A stretch of 64,000 nucleotides of DNA, from positions 1-64,000 of the forward strand of contig NZ_QZEX01000017.1 in the NCBI RefSeq assembly GCF_003646465.1, read 5' to 3'. This DNA comes from Chachezhania antarctica (GTDB lineage Bacteria > Pseudomonadota > Alphaproteobacteria > Rhodobacterales > Rhodobacteraceae). Of the stretch, positions 53,801-62,694 are shown in pieces. The position numbers and the translations under genes are program-made. The stretch's first letter is position 1, and each line of letters begins with the position of its first letter. The notes beneath the pieces were generated by a model. It did not search any database, had not been told where the DNA came from, and worked only from the letters and a program-made list of their open reading frames with translations.

Positions 53801-53936
53801 TTACCTCGGCCGTGTCGACCTGGGGCAGTTCGCGGACGGGCAGGCGGGTCAGCGCCATCGCCCCGATCAGGACGATCAGAAGGTTCAGGACAGCCGCCAG
53901 AACCGGCCGCCGGATCGACAGGTCCGGCAGGCTCAT
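50871..53936 (-). CDS. RND-family efflux transporter permease (HAE1 type)
   Basis: The 1021-residue inner-membrane pump has the RND layout of two repeats of six helices with large periplasmic loops: MSLPDLSIRRPVLAAVLNLL at the start, TM4 with the charged pair in LVVDDAIVVLENIQRHRARG, and VPLGLGGAVLSLWLAGLSVNIF in the second half. It exports hydrophobic compounds or drugs by proton antiport. The start overlaps the adaptor stop by 4 bp. No outer-membrane factor gene is nearby. Substrates are not predictable. Confidence 0.93.
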   Translation of the reverse strand: MSLPDLSIRRPVLAAVLNLLIVLIGAMALTRLPVRELPQVDTAEVTVRVSYTGAAPDVVDNQIASVVEGALAGISGLQSMSTESERGRMRTVLIFDTSRDIDSATNDVRTAIDRVIEDLPEGAKAPEVEKNDDEGDPVVRLSLFSSGMSPLELSDYADRYVLDRLARLPGVANASIYGERLPAMRIWLDSDLMAAHGVTTTDITSALQANNIELPAGEIETGARQLQLLARTRFTSAEEFEGLAIRDTGTRPLRLGDVARVEQGPEATERYFRSNGETALGIGIQPQAQANTVAISQAVQRELELIRPSLPDGMTLKITSDEALFIQTTLNEVIRVFVEAVALVTAVIFLFLGSARLSLVPIVTIPVSILGSAMAMLFLGFSINILTLFAMILSIGLVVDDAIVVLENIQRHRARGASRAEAARAGANQVNFAVIATTAVLVAVFLPVSFMDGEVGRIFGEFGIVLAVAVSVSGFVALTLSPVLAARLLPRENRPNLLSRTVDRIVARTEAAYRATLNLALRASEVPLALAGFAVAACLALYPLLTQEVVPQEDRGQLRIYITAPQGANLDYTDAAVRKVEDVVGTLADEGVVENITTIVGMWGELRRAMLFVNLAPWEERDQSVQEVISDLRGPLSQVTEISTWIRPSGGLGIGGGRGGLQLMLGGPDIERAAEWANELAAILEQDPDLSGIEVGYAANQPGATVSVDRLRAQDLGLDAEVVSSTLQTLVASRTVGEYSSEGRQYPVILQAGLEDRDNPDDLLSVLLRNTRGDLIPLSAFASIDATATVPAIERFNRVHSVPVEADMVEGADLAQVMSRVEAAVATLPAGATLAWDGQAADFQRSSGDMLMVFGLALAIVFLVLAAQFESFRTPLVILLTVPLGLGGAVLSLWLAGLSVNIFSQVGLVLLVGLMAKNGILMVEFSNQLREGGMALREAALEGAVTRLRPVTMTTIATILGAMPLATATGAGAESRVAIGLVITGGLSFAFVLTLFVTPVAYYLVEGLRRAYPEPQRSPAE

Positions 53937-55009
53937 TTCGCGGCCTTCGTGGCGACGACATGTTCAATCTTGCTGCCGTCGGACACCTTCTGGAGGTTCG
54001 TCACGATCACCTGCGCGTCGTCCGGCAGGCCCGTCACGATCTCGATCATGCCATCGCGCTGGCGGCCGGTCGTCACCTCGATGCGGCGCGCCGTTCCGTT
54101 TTCGGCCACGTGTACGTAGGACTGCGCGCCAGCCACCGTCAGCGCACGTTCCGGCACGGCCCGCGCCTGACCTTCGTTCAGGACCAGACCCACCCGCATG
54201 AACATGCCTGCCTTCAGACGGCCGTCGGGATTGGGCACCTCCGCCCGCATGGCGATGGACCGCGTGGACCGGTCCACCCGCGTGTCCATCGACCCGATGG
54301 TACCGGTCAGGACCTGATCGGGATAGGCGGGCGAGGTCAGCTGCACCTTCTGCCCCATCTCCAGCCGCGCGAGGAACCGTTCGGGCACGCTGAACTGGAC
54401 CTCGACCACCGACAGGTCATCGAGCGTCGCGATGGCGGTGGAGCTGTCGATGAGCTGGCCCGGTGCCAAGTCCGTCAGGCCCACGATCCCGTCGAAGGGC
54501 GCGTTCAGCACCCGGTCGTTCAGGGTGTTGGTCGCGATGTCTTCTTCCGCTTCGGCCCGCAGAAGGGCGGCACGGGCGGATTGCAGCGTCGCTTCGGCGG
54601 CGCTGCCCAGTTTTTCCAGCCGCTCCTGCCGCTCGAAGGCCGCCTGCGCCTCGGCCACGGTGGCCTGTGCCGCGGCAAGCCCCGCGCGGGCTGCTGCGTC
54701 GTCTAGGCGGAGCAAGGGTTGTCCTTCGCGCACACGGTCACCGGAATCGAACATGATCTCGGCCACGCGGCCCGACGCCATCGGCCGCAGCGTCACCGAC
54801 TGCCGCGCGAGCGTGGTGCCGACCGCATCGACCGTTTCGGTGAAGGTCAGCGTCTCGACGCCGCTCGACTCGACCGTGACCGCCCCGCTGCCGCGCGTGC
54901 CGCCGCCCGGCGCCTGCGTCGCCGTAAGCACCGTGCCCGTGAATTCGAACCCACCGACGACGGCGGCCGCGAGCACAAGGAAGCCGAACAGAATTCGAAG
55001 CGATTTCAT
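53933..55009 (-). CDS. RND efflux periplasmic adaptor (membrane fusion protein)
   Basis: The 358-residue protein starts with an N-terminal anchor (MKSLRILFGFLVLAAAVVGG) and has the lipoyl/coiled-coil/barrel domains of the HlyD/AcrA type: VTLRPMASGRVAEIMFDSGD, AAQATVAEAQAAFERQERLE and FDGIVGLTDLAPGQLID. It links the RND permease to an outer-membrane channel encoded elsewhere. The pair is one operon read leftward. Confidence 0.92.
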   Translation of the reverse strand: MKSLRILFGFLVLAAAVVGGFEFTGTVLTATQAPGGGTRGSGAVTVESSGVETLTFTETVDAVGTTLARQSVTLRPMASGRVAEIMFDSGDRVREGQPLLRLDDAAARAGLAAAQATVAEAQAAFERQERLEKLGSAAEATLQSARAALLRAEAEEDIATNTLNDRVLNAPFDGIVGLTDLAPGQLIDSSTAIATLDDLSVVEVQFSVPERFLARLEMGQKVQLTSPAYPDQVLTGTIGSMDTRVDRSTRSIAMRAEVPNPDGRLKAGMFMRVGLVLNEGQARAVPERALTVAGAQSYVHVAENGTARRIEVTTGRQRDGMIEIVTGLPDDAQVIVTNLQKVSDGSKIEHVVATKAAK

Positions 55010-55282
55010 TCATGGCTCCCAGGGGCCGGTTTCGGACCCGTTGGCCCCCGCGACCTGATCCTGACCGGAATGGTAGGGTTGGCGCTGCGATGCAGCAAGG
55101 CACTTTACCGTGTGGTCACGACGGTTCAGGAGCAAGTAGTGCTCATTCTGATCATATCTAGAGGCGGACTGGCGCCAGGTGCCGCGGTCCGTCCGGCAGA
55201 ACGTGGATCGGCGGACAAACCGGGCAGTATCGCTCGGGCTGCGGAGGGTATATGGGGGGGAAACGTCGCAAAGGACACAAGA

Positions 55283-55435
55283 ATGCCCAAGTCGAAAAAA
55301 CCCAAGGCCAAACGCGCAGGCGCCAACCCCGCACAGAAGCCCGCCTGGTACCAAGCGCTGAACAGCAACGCACCGGGGCAGCATGGCGAGCGGCCGACCA
55401 AGACCGGCAAGAAAGCGCAGAACAAGACAGCCTAG
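55283..55435 (+). CDS. Small basic protein of unknown function (50 residues)
   Basis: A 50-residue, Lys/Ala/Pro/Gln-rich protein (begins MPKSKKPKAKRAGANPAQKP, ends KKAQNKTA) with an AAAGGA ribosome site upstream. It could be a nucleic-acid-associated or disordered stress protein. Its reality rests on start signal and composition; no family is recognised. Confidence 0.5.
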   Translation: MPKSKKPKAKRAGANPAQKPAWYQALNSNAPGQHGERPTKTGKKAQNKTA

Positions 55436-55516
55436 GGGCCAGGGCGGCCCGGATTGAGGGCGGACGTGGTGCGTCTGCCCGGAAACGGTAGTCGCAAGCC
55501 ATCAGAAAGGCATCTG

Positions 55517-57229
55517 TCAGGGGATGTCATCGGACACCTGCGCGATGGTCATGTTCCGTACGGTCAGCGATTGGTCCGGCGCGAAGTCGAAGACTACGTC
55601 GTCGCCGATCTCCTCGGCCGATCTCAGGACCTTCCTGGTTCCGCCCAGTTTCGTGAAATCGATCCCGTCGCGCCCATGCCGGAAATCGGTGATGACGTCG
55701 TGGCCATCGTTCGTGCCGAAGCGGAAGGTATCCATGCCGCCGCCGCCAGACATGACGTCGTCACCCTTCTGGCCGTCGATGATGTCCCAGCCCTTGCCGC
55801 CGTCCAGCTTGTCGCGACCGCCGTTACCCAGAAGCGTGTCGTTCCCGCCCTGACCCTTGATCGTATCGTCTCCGGCCTGGCCCTTGATCCCGTCTTCGCC
55901 GTTGCCGCCCTTCATCAGGTCGTCGCCGGCGCGGCCCAGCATCACGTCATCGCCGCCGCCGCCCAGCATCTTGTCGTCCCTTCGTGTGCCGACCAGCCTG
56001 TTGTCGCCGCCGTTGCCCACGATGCCTTCCGGCGCATTCGCCACGGCGACGGTGATCGACGCGCTGTCTTCCGGCCCGCCCGGCAGCAGGCGATCGTTGA
56101 TCGGGACCCTGACGTCGAGCTTCGGGTTTGTCTCGAAATCCAGCGCGGCGTTCTGTTTCAACAGAAGCGCGCCGTCCTTAAGGCGGAAGAGACCGGCATC
56201 GGCGCCGGTCAGCGACAACACATTCGCGCCGGTCCCGTCATCGGCGACCGAAACATCCGCGATCTTGATGTCCGACGTGGCCTTGAACGCCTCGCTGATG
56301 GACGCGCGGACCTGCGTGACGGTCAGGACAGGCTCGGTGTTCACGTCCCGGACGGCGACGGTGATAGCGGACGTATCGTCCGGGAACCCGCCGATCGCAC
56401 TGTCATCGACACGGACGGTCACGTCGAGCGACCGGTCGCGGTCGAAATCCAGCGCCGCACCAGCCCGCAGGAACAGATCGCCGCCAGCGATCCGGAACAG
56501 TCCCGCGTCGGCGCCTGACAGGCTCAACCGGTTGATCCCGAGCGCATCGTCAAGGATCACGATGTCGGCCATCTTGCGCCGGGTCGCGGTCGAGACGTCC
56601 TCGGACAGCGCGAATACCCTGTTGCGGACCGAAAGGACGGGTGCCTCGTTCGCATCGGCCAGGGAGAGGTCGAACGAGGCCGTGGCGTTGGGGCTGGGCG
56701 CCAGCGACGGGTCGTTGACCGATACCGAAACGTCGAGATTCGGGTTCGTTTCGAAATCGAGCGCAGCACCAGCCTTCAGGAATAGGTCGCCCCGAAAGAT
56801 CTCGAACAGGGACGCATCCGCACCTGACAGGCTCAGCGCGGTCGTGCCAAGGCCATCGTCGGTGACCGTGATATCGGCCACCTTGCGGCGGGTGTTGGTC
56901 GAGACATTCTCGGCGAGCGTTCTAGACGTCGCCGACAGCGCTACCGTGGGCGGTCCGTTGTCGTCGTTCAGGATCGTGATGTTGGCTGTTCGCTCTCCCA
57001 TCCCGACGCTTTCGCCGGGAACAGGCTCAAAGCTCGAAATTTTCAAGGACGCGGTTTCGTCAGTTTCCGAAAGAGAATCCCGATCCAGGCCAGGAACGAA
57101 CTCCCTTTGGGTATCCTTCCCGCCAGACTCGAAACTAACAGCTATATCTTTCCGGAATTGGAAGGCGAAATCGTCCGAAGTCACCGTGTTCGGGAGACCG
57201 GACCCGTCGACAGTGAGAAAGAAGATCAC
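55517..57229 (-). CDS. C-terminal part of a secreted RTX/cadherin-repeat protein (likely frameshift fragment)
   Basis: The 570-residue product contains a Calx-beta-like end (SLSETDETASLKI, then ILNDDNG), three cadherin-like repeats (recurring LSLSGADAGLFRI-type and LDFETNP-type motifs), then glycine/aspartate RTX nonapeptides (GGNGEDGIKGQAGDD; LLGNGGRDKLDGG; DVMSGGGGMDTF) that bind Ca2+. Such ends are secreted by type I systems. The start GTG abuts the upstream ORF's stop by overlap, and the frame before it continues with in-frame residues RYIVRIGDSSSS that fit the Calx-beta strand, so the two ORFs are probably one gene. No type I exporter is nearby. Confidence 0.8.
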   Translation of the reverse strand: MIFFLTVDGSGLPNTVTSDDFAFQFRKDIAVSFESGGKDTQREFVPGLDRDSLSETDETASLKISSFEPVPGESVGMGERTANITILNDDNGPPTVALSATSRTLAENVSTNTRRKVADITVTDDGLGTTALSLSGADASLFEIFRGDLFLKAGAALDFETNPNLDVSVSVNDPSLAPSPNATASFDLSLADANEAPVLSVRNRVFALSEDVSTATRRKMADIVILDDALGINRLSLSGADAGLFRIAGGDLFLRAGAALDFDRDRSLDVTVRVDDSAIGGFPDDTSAITVAVRDVNTEPVLTVTQVRASISEAFKATSDIKIADVSVADDGTGANVLSLTGADAGLFRLKDGALLLKQNAALDFETNPKLDVRVPINDRLLPGGPEDSASITVAVANAPEGIVGNGGDNRLVGTRRDDKMLGGGGDDVMLGRAGDDLMKGGNGEDGIKGQAGDDTIKGQGGNDTLLGNGGRDKLDGGKGWDIIDGQKGDDVMSGGGGMDTFRFGTNDGHDVITDFRHGRDGIDFTKLGGTRKVLRSAEEIGDDVVFDFAPDQSLTVRNMTIAQVSDDIP

Positions 57230-59691
57230 GCTGGAGCTGCTATCTCCGATCCGGACAATATATCGACGGGCAGCGGTGTCGATGCACTCGGACCGCCGGT
57301 GCCTTCCAGGATTTCGGGCGTGCCCTCATGAAGGAAATAGACGGTGTCCGCGAAGAGATCGCCCGTCGAACCGGCCGCGTCGCCGACATTCACGATCATG
57401 CCGCCCGATTGCTCGCTGCCCCCGAAGAGGCCGGACTTGTTGGCAGGAGAGAGGCCGGGGCCGCCATCCCCGAACTTGAAATCCCCCTCTCCCGATAAAC
57501 CGCCCGCCGCGGCCTCGTCGGCGGTATAGGTTGTCCCCGGCGCGCCGCCATCGCCTCCCGCCGAAAACAAGGTGCCGATCGATCCGACATTGGCCCCGTC
57601 GAAGATGACCGAGCCATAGTTCAGAATGCCTTCCGCGGCTTGGCCGCCATCGCCGCCATCGCCCGTCGTTCCGGCCTCGCCCCCAGCGCCTCCGGCCCCG
57701 GCAACACCGAAGATGAAGTCTCCACCGGCATCGCCGCCGTTGCCGCCATCGCCGCCCAGCCCCTCACGTCCGCCTACTCTGCCGGTCCCGCCCGTGAGAA
57801 TGTTGAAACTGGTGTCCAGCAGATCCGATACCGCGAAGTCTCCGGTCGCGGTCAGCCAGCTTTGCCGGACAGTCAGAGTGCCAGTGTCAAGGTTCACGAT
57901 CGTTCCCGCATCGCCCCCGTCACCGCCCTGGCCACCCCGGCCGCCATCGCCGCCATTGCCGCCGCTGCCGCCGAACCGCTGCCCGTCGGGCAAGTCGCCG
58001 TCCTGCAGGACGGGGCTGGTATCGCCCCCGTCAGCACCTTCGCTGCCGTTGCCGCCAGCGCCCCCGGTGCCCCCGGTGGCGCCCACAACTTCGTTGCCCA
58101 GGATGACCGACCGGTCGATTTCCAGTGTCCCGGCATTCATAATGACACCGGTCGGACCGGCATCGGCGCCAGTGCCGCCAACGGCACCGTCCCGCCCGTT
58201 CTGGCCGTCTTCCCCGATGATACGTCCGTCCGCGCCGTCCGGGACGGGGTCGCCGGAGGCCCCGTCAGCGCCCCGGGCGGCCTGTCCGCCGGTCACGAAA
58301 GTATCGGTGATGCCAAGCCCGACCAACGTAGCGCTGCCGCCGTCTTCGATCATGAACAACGCGTCGCTGCGGGTGCCGCCGTCGATCACGACATCCGCGA
58401 TGCCGTCATTTTCGATATCGCCGTTGATGGTGACGTCTTCGACCGCTTCGATGACCAGCGGGCCAAGGCCGGTGTTCATGTCCAGCCGGCGGTCGCCCTC
58501 GGCCAGGTCGAAGGTGATCGTGTCCGCGCCGTCGGTCGTCTGCGCGCGCAAGATCGCCTCGCGCAGCGATGTCTTCCCGTCCGTGGCATCGACCACGTCT
58601 TCGCTGTTGGTCACCACGGTGTCGCCGAACTCGATCTGGACGCGCGCCGTGCTTGTGTTTCCTGCGCTGTCGGTGACCGTGTAGGACACCTGTGTCGTCA
58701 CGACAGACCCCGGCGCGATGTCTTCCAGATCCACCGCGGTCATTTCCAAGAACGCCGTGCCGTCGGTATTGAACCTGAGCGACGCCGAATTGGACCCAAG
58801 GATCGCCGGCAGTTCGAGATCATTGCCGACATTTCCCGAGCGGCCATTGACAGAACTGACCTCGACCGTCGTGTCGCGGGTATTGATGTCGGCAAGGCCG
58901 CCGTTGGCATCGAAGATGTTGGTGTCTATCCGGCCGCCAAGACCCACCTGCAACACGTCGTCCATCGCCTGCAGGAACTCGATCTCGCCGTCGCGGAAAT
59001 CATAGACGAACCGTCCATTCGGGCTGCCATTGCCCACGCCGCGCGTGGCGTGCAAGCCCAGCTGGTCCTCTCCGACCGTCGAGCCCGGAAGCTCGATCGT
59101 GTTGACCCCGGTCGCGTCGGAAAACCCGATCCGCGCCGCGTTGCCGCCCAGCCCGCCGACGCCATCCTGAAGTTCGCCCGTGGTCCACTGGATATCCTCG
59201 TAACGGATAACGATGTCGAAATCGCCCGCGCCCACATCGCTGCGGTCGATCAGCTGCACCTGGAAGGCGTTCCGCTTGTCCAGCCCGTTATTGTAATAGC
59301 CGACGTCGTCCCATGTGACCGTGACGGTGCGGGATGCCGCATCCGTATCCAGCCAGATCCGGTCAGATCCCGTGCTGGTGCCGCCGGTCGTGGGGCCCAG
59401 CCCGGTTTCGTCGGCGGTCAGGTCCACGTCGGCAAAGAAGGGTGCAATGAACGGTAAGACCGACTGGGCAAGCCCGTCTTCGATGACACTCGTGCTCGGC
59501 ACCCCGGAACCAAGGGTAATGGTGCCATTTGTCGAGACGGTGATCTGCGAACAGGACGTTCCGAAAAAATTGATCCCGCCTGCGCCGAATACACCGGTGA
59601 CATCAACCTCGGTGGAAGTGTCATCGCCGAACGCGACAGAGGTTTCGCCGAACCCGGCAGGGCCATCCAAGCCATTAACAAGAGAGACCAT
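57226..59691 (-). CDS. N-terminal part of the same large surface/secreted protein (NIDO-like plus glycine-rich region)
   Basis: The 821-residue product starts with a nidogen-like domain (GGINFFGTSCSQITVSTNGT; TVTWDDVGYYNNGLDKRN), then a second, parallel-beta/CSLREA-like region (DVVDATDGKTSLREAILRAQ) and a long glycine-rich part (GGSGGNGGDGGRGGQGG and similar runs). It has no signal peptide and no RTX end, so it cannot be secreted on its own as a type I substrate. Its last coding stretch contains TPEILEGTGGPS, which looks like the start of a Calx-beta domain that the next ORF continues in another frame. A 1-nt loss is the simplest explanation. Confidence 0.78.
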   Translation of the reverse strand: MVSLVNGLDGPAGFGETSVAFGDDTSTEVDVTGVFGAGGINFFGTSCSQITVSTNGTITLGSGVPSTSVIEDGLAQSVLPFIAPFFADVDLTADETGLGPTTGGTSTGSDRIWLDTDAASRTVTVTWDDVGYYNNGLDKRNAFQVQLIDRSDVGAGDFDIVIRYEDIQWTTGELQDGVGGLGGNAARIGFSDATGVNTIELPGSTVGEDQLGLHATRGVGNGSPNGRFVYDFRDGEIEFLQAMDDVLQVGLGGRIDTNIFDANGGLADINTRDTTVEVSSVNGRSGNVGNDLELPAILGSNSASLRFNTDGTAFLEMTAVDLEDIAPGSVVTTQVSYTVTDSAGNTSTARVQIEFGDTVVTNSEDVVDATDGKTSLREAILRAQTTDGADTITFDLAEGDRRLDMNTGLGPLVIEAVEDVTINGDIENDGIADVVIDGGTRSDALFMIEDGGSATLVGLGITDTFVTGGQAARGADGASGDPVPDGADGRIIGEDGQNGRDGAVGGTGADAGPTGVIMNAGTLEIDRSVILGNEVVGATGGTGGAGGNGSEGADGGDTSPVLQDGDLPDGQRFGGSGGNGGDGGRGGQGGDGGDAGTIVNLDTGTLTVRQSWLTATGDFAVSDLLDTSFNILTGGTGRVGGREGLGGDGGNGGDAGGDFIFGVAGAGGAGGEAGTTGDGGDGGQAAEGILNYGSVIFDGANVGSIGTLFSAGGDGGAPGTTYTADEAAAGGLSGEGDFKFGDGGPGLSPANKSGLFGGSEQSGGMIVNVGDAAGSTGDLFADTVYFLHEGTPEILEGTGGPSASTPLPVDILSGSEIAAPA

Positions 59692-59924
59692 TCAAATACC
59701 TTTGGAAAATCAGAGAAGTTTGCCGGCAATCCCTTGCAACGACGGCAGCCCGGGAAATCGCCCTCCGCGCAAGGCGCGGTTTACCAAGGGTTGAGGGAAA
59801 ATTAGCGACGAAACAATGAAAGTCGGCACGGGCACCGCCAAGAGGCGTGCACGAAACCGTCATCGCGGTCCCTTGGCCCGGGCGATTGAACACGCCGAAA
59901 TCCGAGCGCGGCGCGCCCGAGATG

Positions 59925-61385
59925 TCAGAGAGGATCGGGCGCCGGCGGCCGGCGCACCATGAAGCTGAAACCGATCATTATCAGCGCCATGATCCCACCG
60001 GCGACGAAACCGGCCCGAACGCCTTCAGCCATCGCCTCTATCGGGGCGGCGCCGGCTTCGGCCGCGGCGGCGATGCGCAGTGACATAACCGACACGAACA
60101 ACGCGATACCGGCGGCACCTGCCACCTGTTGCGTCGTGCCCAGCACGGCCGAGCCGTAGGAATAAAGCTCTTTCGGCAGGGAGCTTAGCGATGCCGTGAA
60201 AAGCGGCGTGAACAGCAGGGCCAGCCCGATGCTCAGCAGGATATGGCAGATCAGGACCTGCCAGACCGCGCTGGCGGTGCCCAGGCTGGCCATCGACCAC
60301 AGGCCGGCGCACAGGAACACTGTGCCGGGGATCACCAGACGGCGCGCGCCGATGCGGTCGTAGGCCCGGCCGACCGACGGTGCCAGAAGCCCCATGATCA
60401 GCCCGCCCGGCAGAAGCAGCAGACCGGCCTGCACCGGCGCCATGCCCAGAACGTTCTGCATGTAGATCGGCAGCAGGATGATCATCCCGAACAGCGCCGC
60501 CATGCAGAAGCCCATCATGATGACCGCCACGCGGAACACGGGCACGCGGAAAGTGCGCAGATCCAGCAGCGCCCGGCCCTTTGGCCCCAGCCGCAACTGG
60601 CGCCGCACGAAGACCGCAAGCGCCGCGCCGCCGACGGCAAGCGGCAGCCACAGCGGCATCGTGTCGGCGTCGCCATGACCTTCGCCGATGATCGACAGCC
60701 CGTAGACCACTCCGCCGAAGCCTATGGCCGACAGGGGAACCGACAGCAGGTCCAGCGGTGCCTGGCGCGGCTCGGTCACGTTCTGCAGCCACATGCGGCC
60801 GATGGCCAGCGAGCCCAGCCCGATGGGCAGCACCAGCCAGAACATCCAGCGCCAGTCCAGCAGGCTGAGAATGATCCCGGAAACGGTGGGTCCGATGGCG
60901 GGCGCGACGGAGATCACGATCGAGATATTGCCCATGGTCCGGCCCCTGTTTTCGGGCGGGACCAGTGTCATGACGGTGGTCATCAGAAGCGGCATCATGA
61001 TCGCGGTGCCCGACGCCTGCACGATACGGCCCGTGATCAGCATCCCCAGCCCCGGCGCCGTCGCGCACAGGAGCGTGCCCACGCTGAACAGGCCCATCGC
61101 CATCGTGAAGACGGTGCGCGTGTGCAGGCGTTGCAGCAGGAAGCCGGTGACCGGAATCACGACCGCCATCGTCAGCAGGAACGACGTGGTCAGCCACTGG
61201 CCCTGGGAGGCGGTCAGGTCCAGATCGTGCATCAGCCGGGGCAGGGCAACGCCCATAATGGTTTCGTTCAGGATCACCGTGAAGGCGGAGATCAGCAGAA
61301 GCAGGATCACCAGCCGGTCGCGTCCGGACGTGTCATCCTCGACCGTGGCGCCGGTCGGGGGCAGGGAAGAACGGGCGGTGGACAT
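59925..61385 (-). CDS. MFS transporter, DHA2 family (EmrB/QacA-type drug:H+ antiporter)
   Basis: The 486-residue protein has about fourteen helices and the MFS/DHA2 markers VILNETIMGVALPRLMHDL, QWLTTSFLLTMAVVIPVTGF, GRIVQASGTAIMMPL, RGRTMGNISI and GPTVSGIILSLLDWRWMF. It probably exports toxic compounds with proton exchange. The frame is open 400 bp further upstream; the ATG giving MSTARSSLPP with GGAG upstream is the best start. It diverges from the FAH remnant and pao genes. Confidence 0.9.
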   Translation of the reverse strand: MSTARSSLPPTGATVEDDTSGRDRLVILLLLISAFTVILNETIMGVALPRLMHDLDLTASQGQWLTTSFLLTMAVVIPVTGFLLQRLHTRTVFTMAMGLFSVGTLLCATAPGLGMLITGRIVQASGTAIMMPLLMTTVMTLVPPENRGRTMGNISIVISVAPAIGPTVSGIILSLLDWRWMFWLVLPIGLGSLAIGRMWLQNVTEPRQAPLDLLSVPLSAIGFGGVVYGLSIIGEGHGDADTMPLWLPLAVGGAALAVFVRRQLRLGPKGRALLDLRTFRVPVFRVAVIMMGFCMAALFGMIILLPIYMQNVLGMAPVQAGLLLLPGGLIMGLLAPSVGRAYDRIGARRLVIPGTVFLCAGLWSMASLGTASAVWQVLICHILLSIGLALLFTPLFTASLSSLPKELYSYGSAVLGTTQQVAGAAGIALFVSVMSLRIAAAAEAGAAPIEAMAEGVRAGFVAGGIMALIMIGFSFMVRRPPAPDPL

Positions 61386-61653
61386 GCTGAATGCTCCGAG
61401 GGAAACGGGTGGGACGTGCACCGAAGGCTCAGCCGGGTGAGTCTGAAGGAGCGGGGCCGGGATAGATCCTCGGGCGATCCGGCGCAAGCAGGGCGGCCGG
61501 TCGGCCAGACCCATCGGGGGGCGAAGACTTGCCGCGGAAACGGTGCATGCAAATCTGGACTCAGCCGATAACATGCCGCGAAACACGCAATGGCCCCGCG
61601 CGCGACCCTCCGTCGCCGGCAGAAGACCCGAACGCAAGAAAAGGACCGACCGA

Positions 61654-61998
61654 ATGAACTTTGGCAATGCCGGTGTGGCTTTGGGCCGCGCCTGGAACCC
61701 GGCCGCGAACGGCCCTTCGGTCATCACCCTGCGGGACGGTCGCGTGATCGACATCACCTCGAAAACCGCGCCGAGTGTGCGTGACATCTGCGAGATGGAC
61801 GATCCCGCGGCCTATGTCGCAGGCGCGGAGGGCACTGACCTTGGCGCCGTGGACGATATCATCGCGGCTTCCGTAGGCGACCTGGCGGCCATCTACATCC
61901 TCGCCCCCTGCGACACGGCGCGCCCGGAGCATCGCCGTGTTCACGGCACTTCGACCGGCGGTCGGGGACCAAAGCGGGAGGCTCGTGCGTTGGGGTGA
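61654..61998 (+). pseudogene. Truncated fumarylacetoacetate hydrolase-family gene (N-terminal relic)
   Basis: The first about 85 codons (MNFGNAGVALGRAWNPAANG, then PSVRDICEMDDPAAYV) match the N-terminal part of a FAH-family hydrolase, but after YILAPCD the protein turns into an arginine-rich tail (TARPEHRRVHGTSTGG) and stops at about 114 residues. FAH enzymes need about 250 more residues containing the metal site. It appears to be a decayed, 3'-truncated copy just upstream of paoA. Confidence 0.6.
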
Positions 61999-62049
61999 GG
62001 TACGTCGTCGGTTCCCCGGCGCGTGCCTGACCGACAGGAAGGACGAGCC

Positions 62050-62694
62050 ATGAGCCCAGCCATAGACTTCACCCTGCGCCGGCGCACGCTGCTGACCGGC
62101 ACCGCCGCCGCTGCCGTAAGCACCTCCGTCACAAAAAAAGCCTCCGCGCAAACCGCGGATGCGCCGAAGCCCGCGGGGGCCGGGACGAGCAAAGTCACGC
62201 TTTTCGTCAACGGCACCGAACGGGAACTGACGGTCGACAACCGTGTCACCCTGCTGGATGCGCTGCGCGAGCATCTGAAGCTGACCGGCACCAAGAAGGG
62301 CTGCGATCACGGGCAATGCGGGGCGTGCACCTGTACCGTGAACGGCGAACGGATCAATTCCTGCCTGAGCCTTGCCGTGACACATGACGGCGACAGCATC
62401 GAGACGATCGAAGGGATCGGGCTGCCCGATGACATGGACCCGATGCAGACGGCCTTTGTCGAACATGACGGGTTTCAGTGCGGCTACTGCACGCCGGGCC
62501 AGATCCAGTCGGCCCGCAAGGTCATCGAGGAGGTCCGCGCCGGCATCCCCAGCCACGTAACCCGCGACCTGACGGCCGAGATCGCCCTGACCGACGCGGA
62601 AATCCGCGAACGCATGTCAGGCAACATCTGCCGCTGCGGCGCCTACGCCAACATCCTGGCGGCGATCACCCAAGTCGCGGAGGAGAGTGCATGA
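62050..62694 (+). CDS. paoA: Periplasmic aldehyde oxidoreductase, [2Fe-2S] subunit (PaoA/YagT-type)
   Basis: The 214-residue protein has a twin-arginine signal ([15 protein letters not shown]), so it is exported folded, followed by a ferredoxin domain with [11 protein letters not shown] and a second cluster domain with CGYCTPGQ and CRCG. It is the small subunit of a molybdenum hydroxylase of the PaoABC/xanthine oxidase group. The start ATG (MSPAIDF) and the ATGA overlap with the next gene support an operon. Confidence 0.9.
   Translation: MSPAIDFTLRRRTLLTGTAAAAVSTSVTKKASAQTADAPKPAGAGTSKVTLFVNGTERELTVDNRVTLLDALREHLKLTGTKKGCDHGQCGACTCTVNGERINSCLSLAVTHDGDSIETIEGIGLPDDMDPMQTAFVEHDGFQCGYCTPGQIQSARKVIEEVRAGIPSHVTRDLTAEIALTDAEIRERMSGNICRCGAYANILAAITQVAEESA

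Noticed and set aside
57640-59457. Plus-strand frame of about 600 codons opposite the NIDO/glycine-rich protein
   Set aside because: Ala/Gly/Arg-rich shadow of repeated glycine codons, with no start signal or family.
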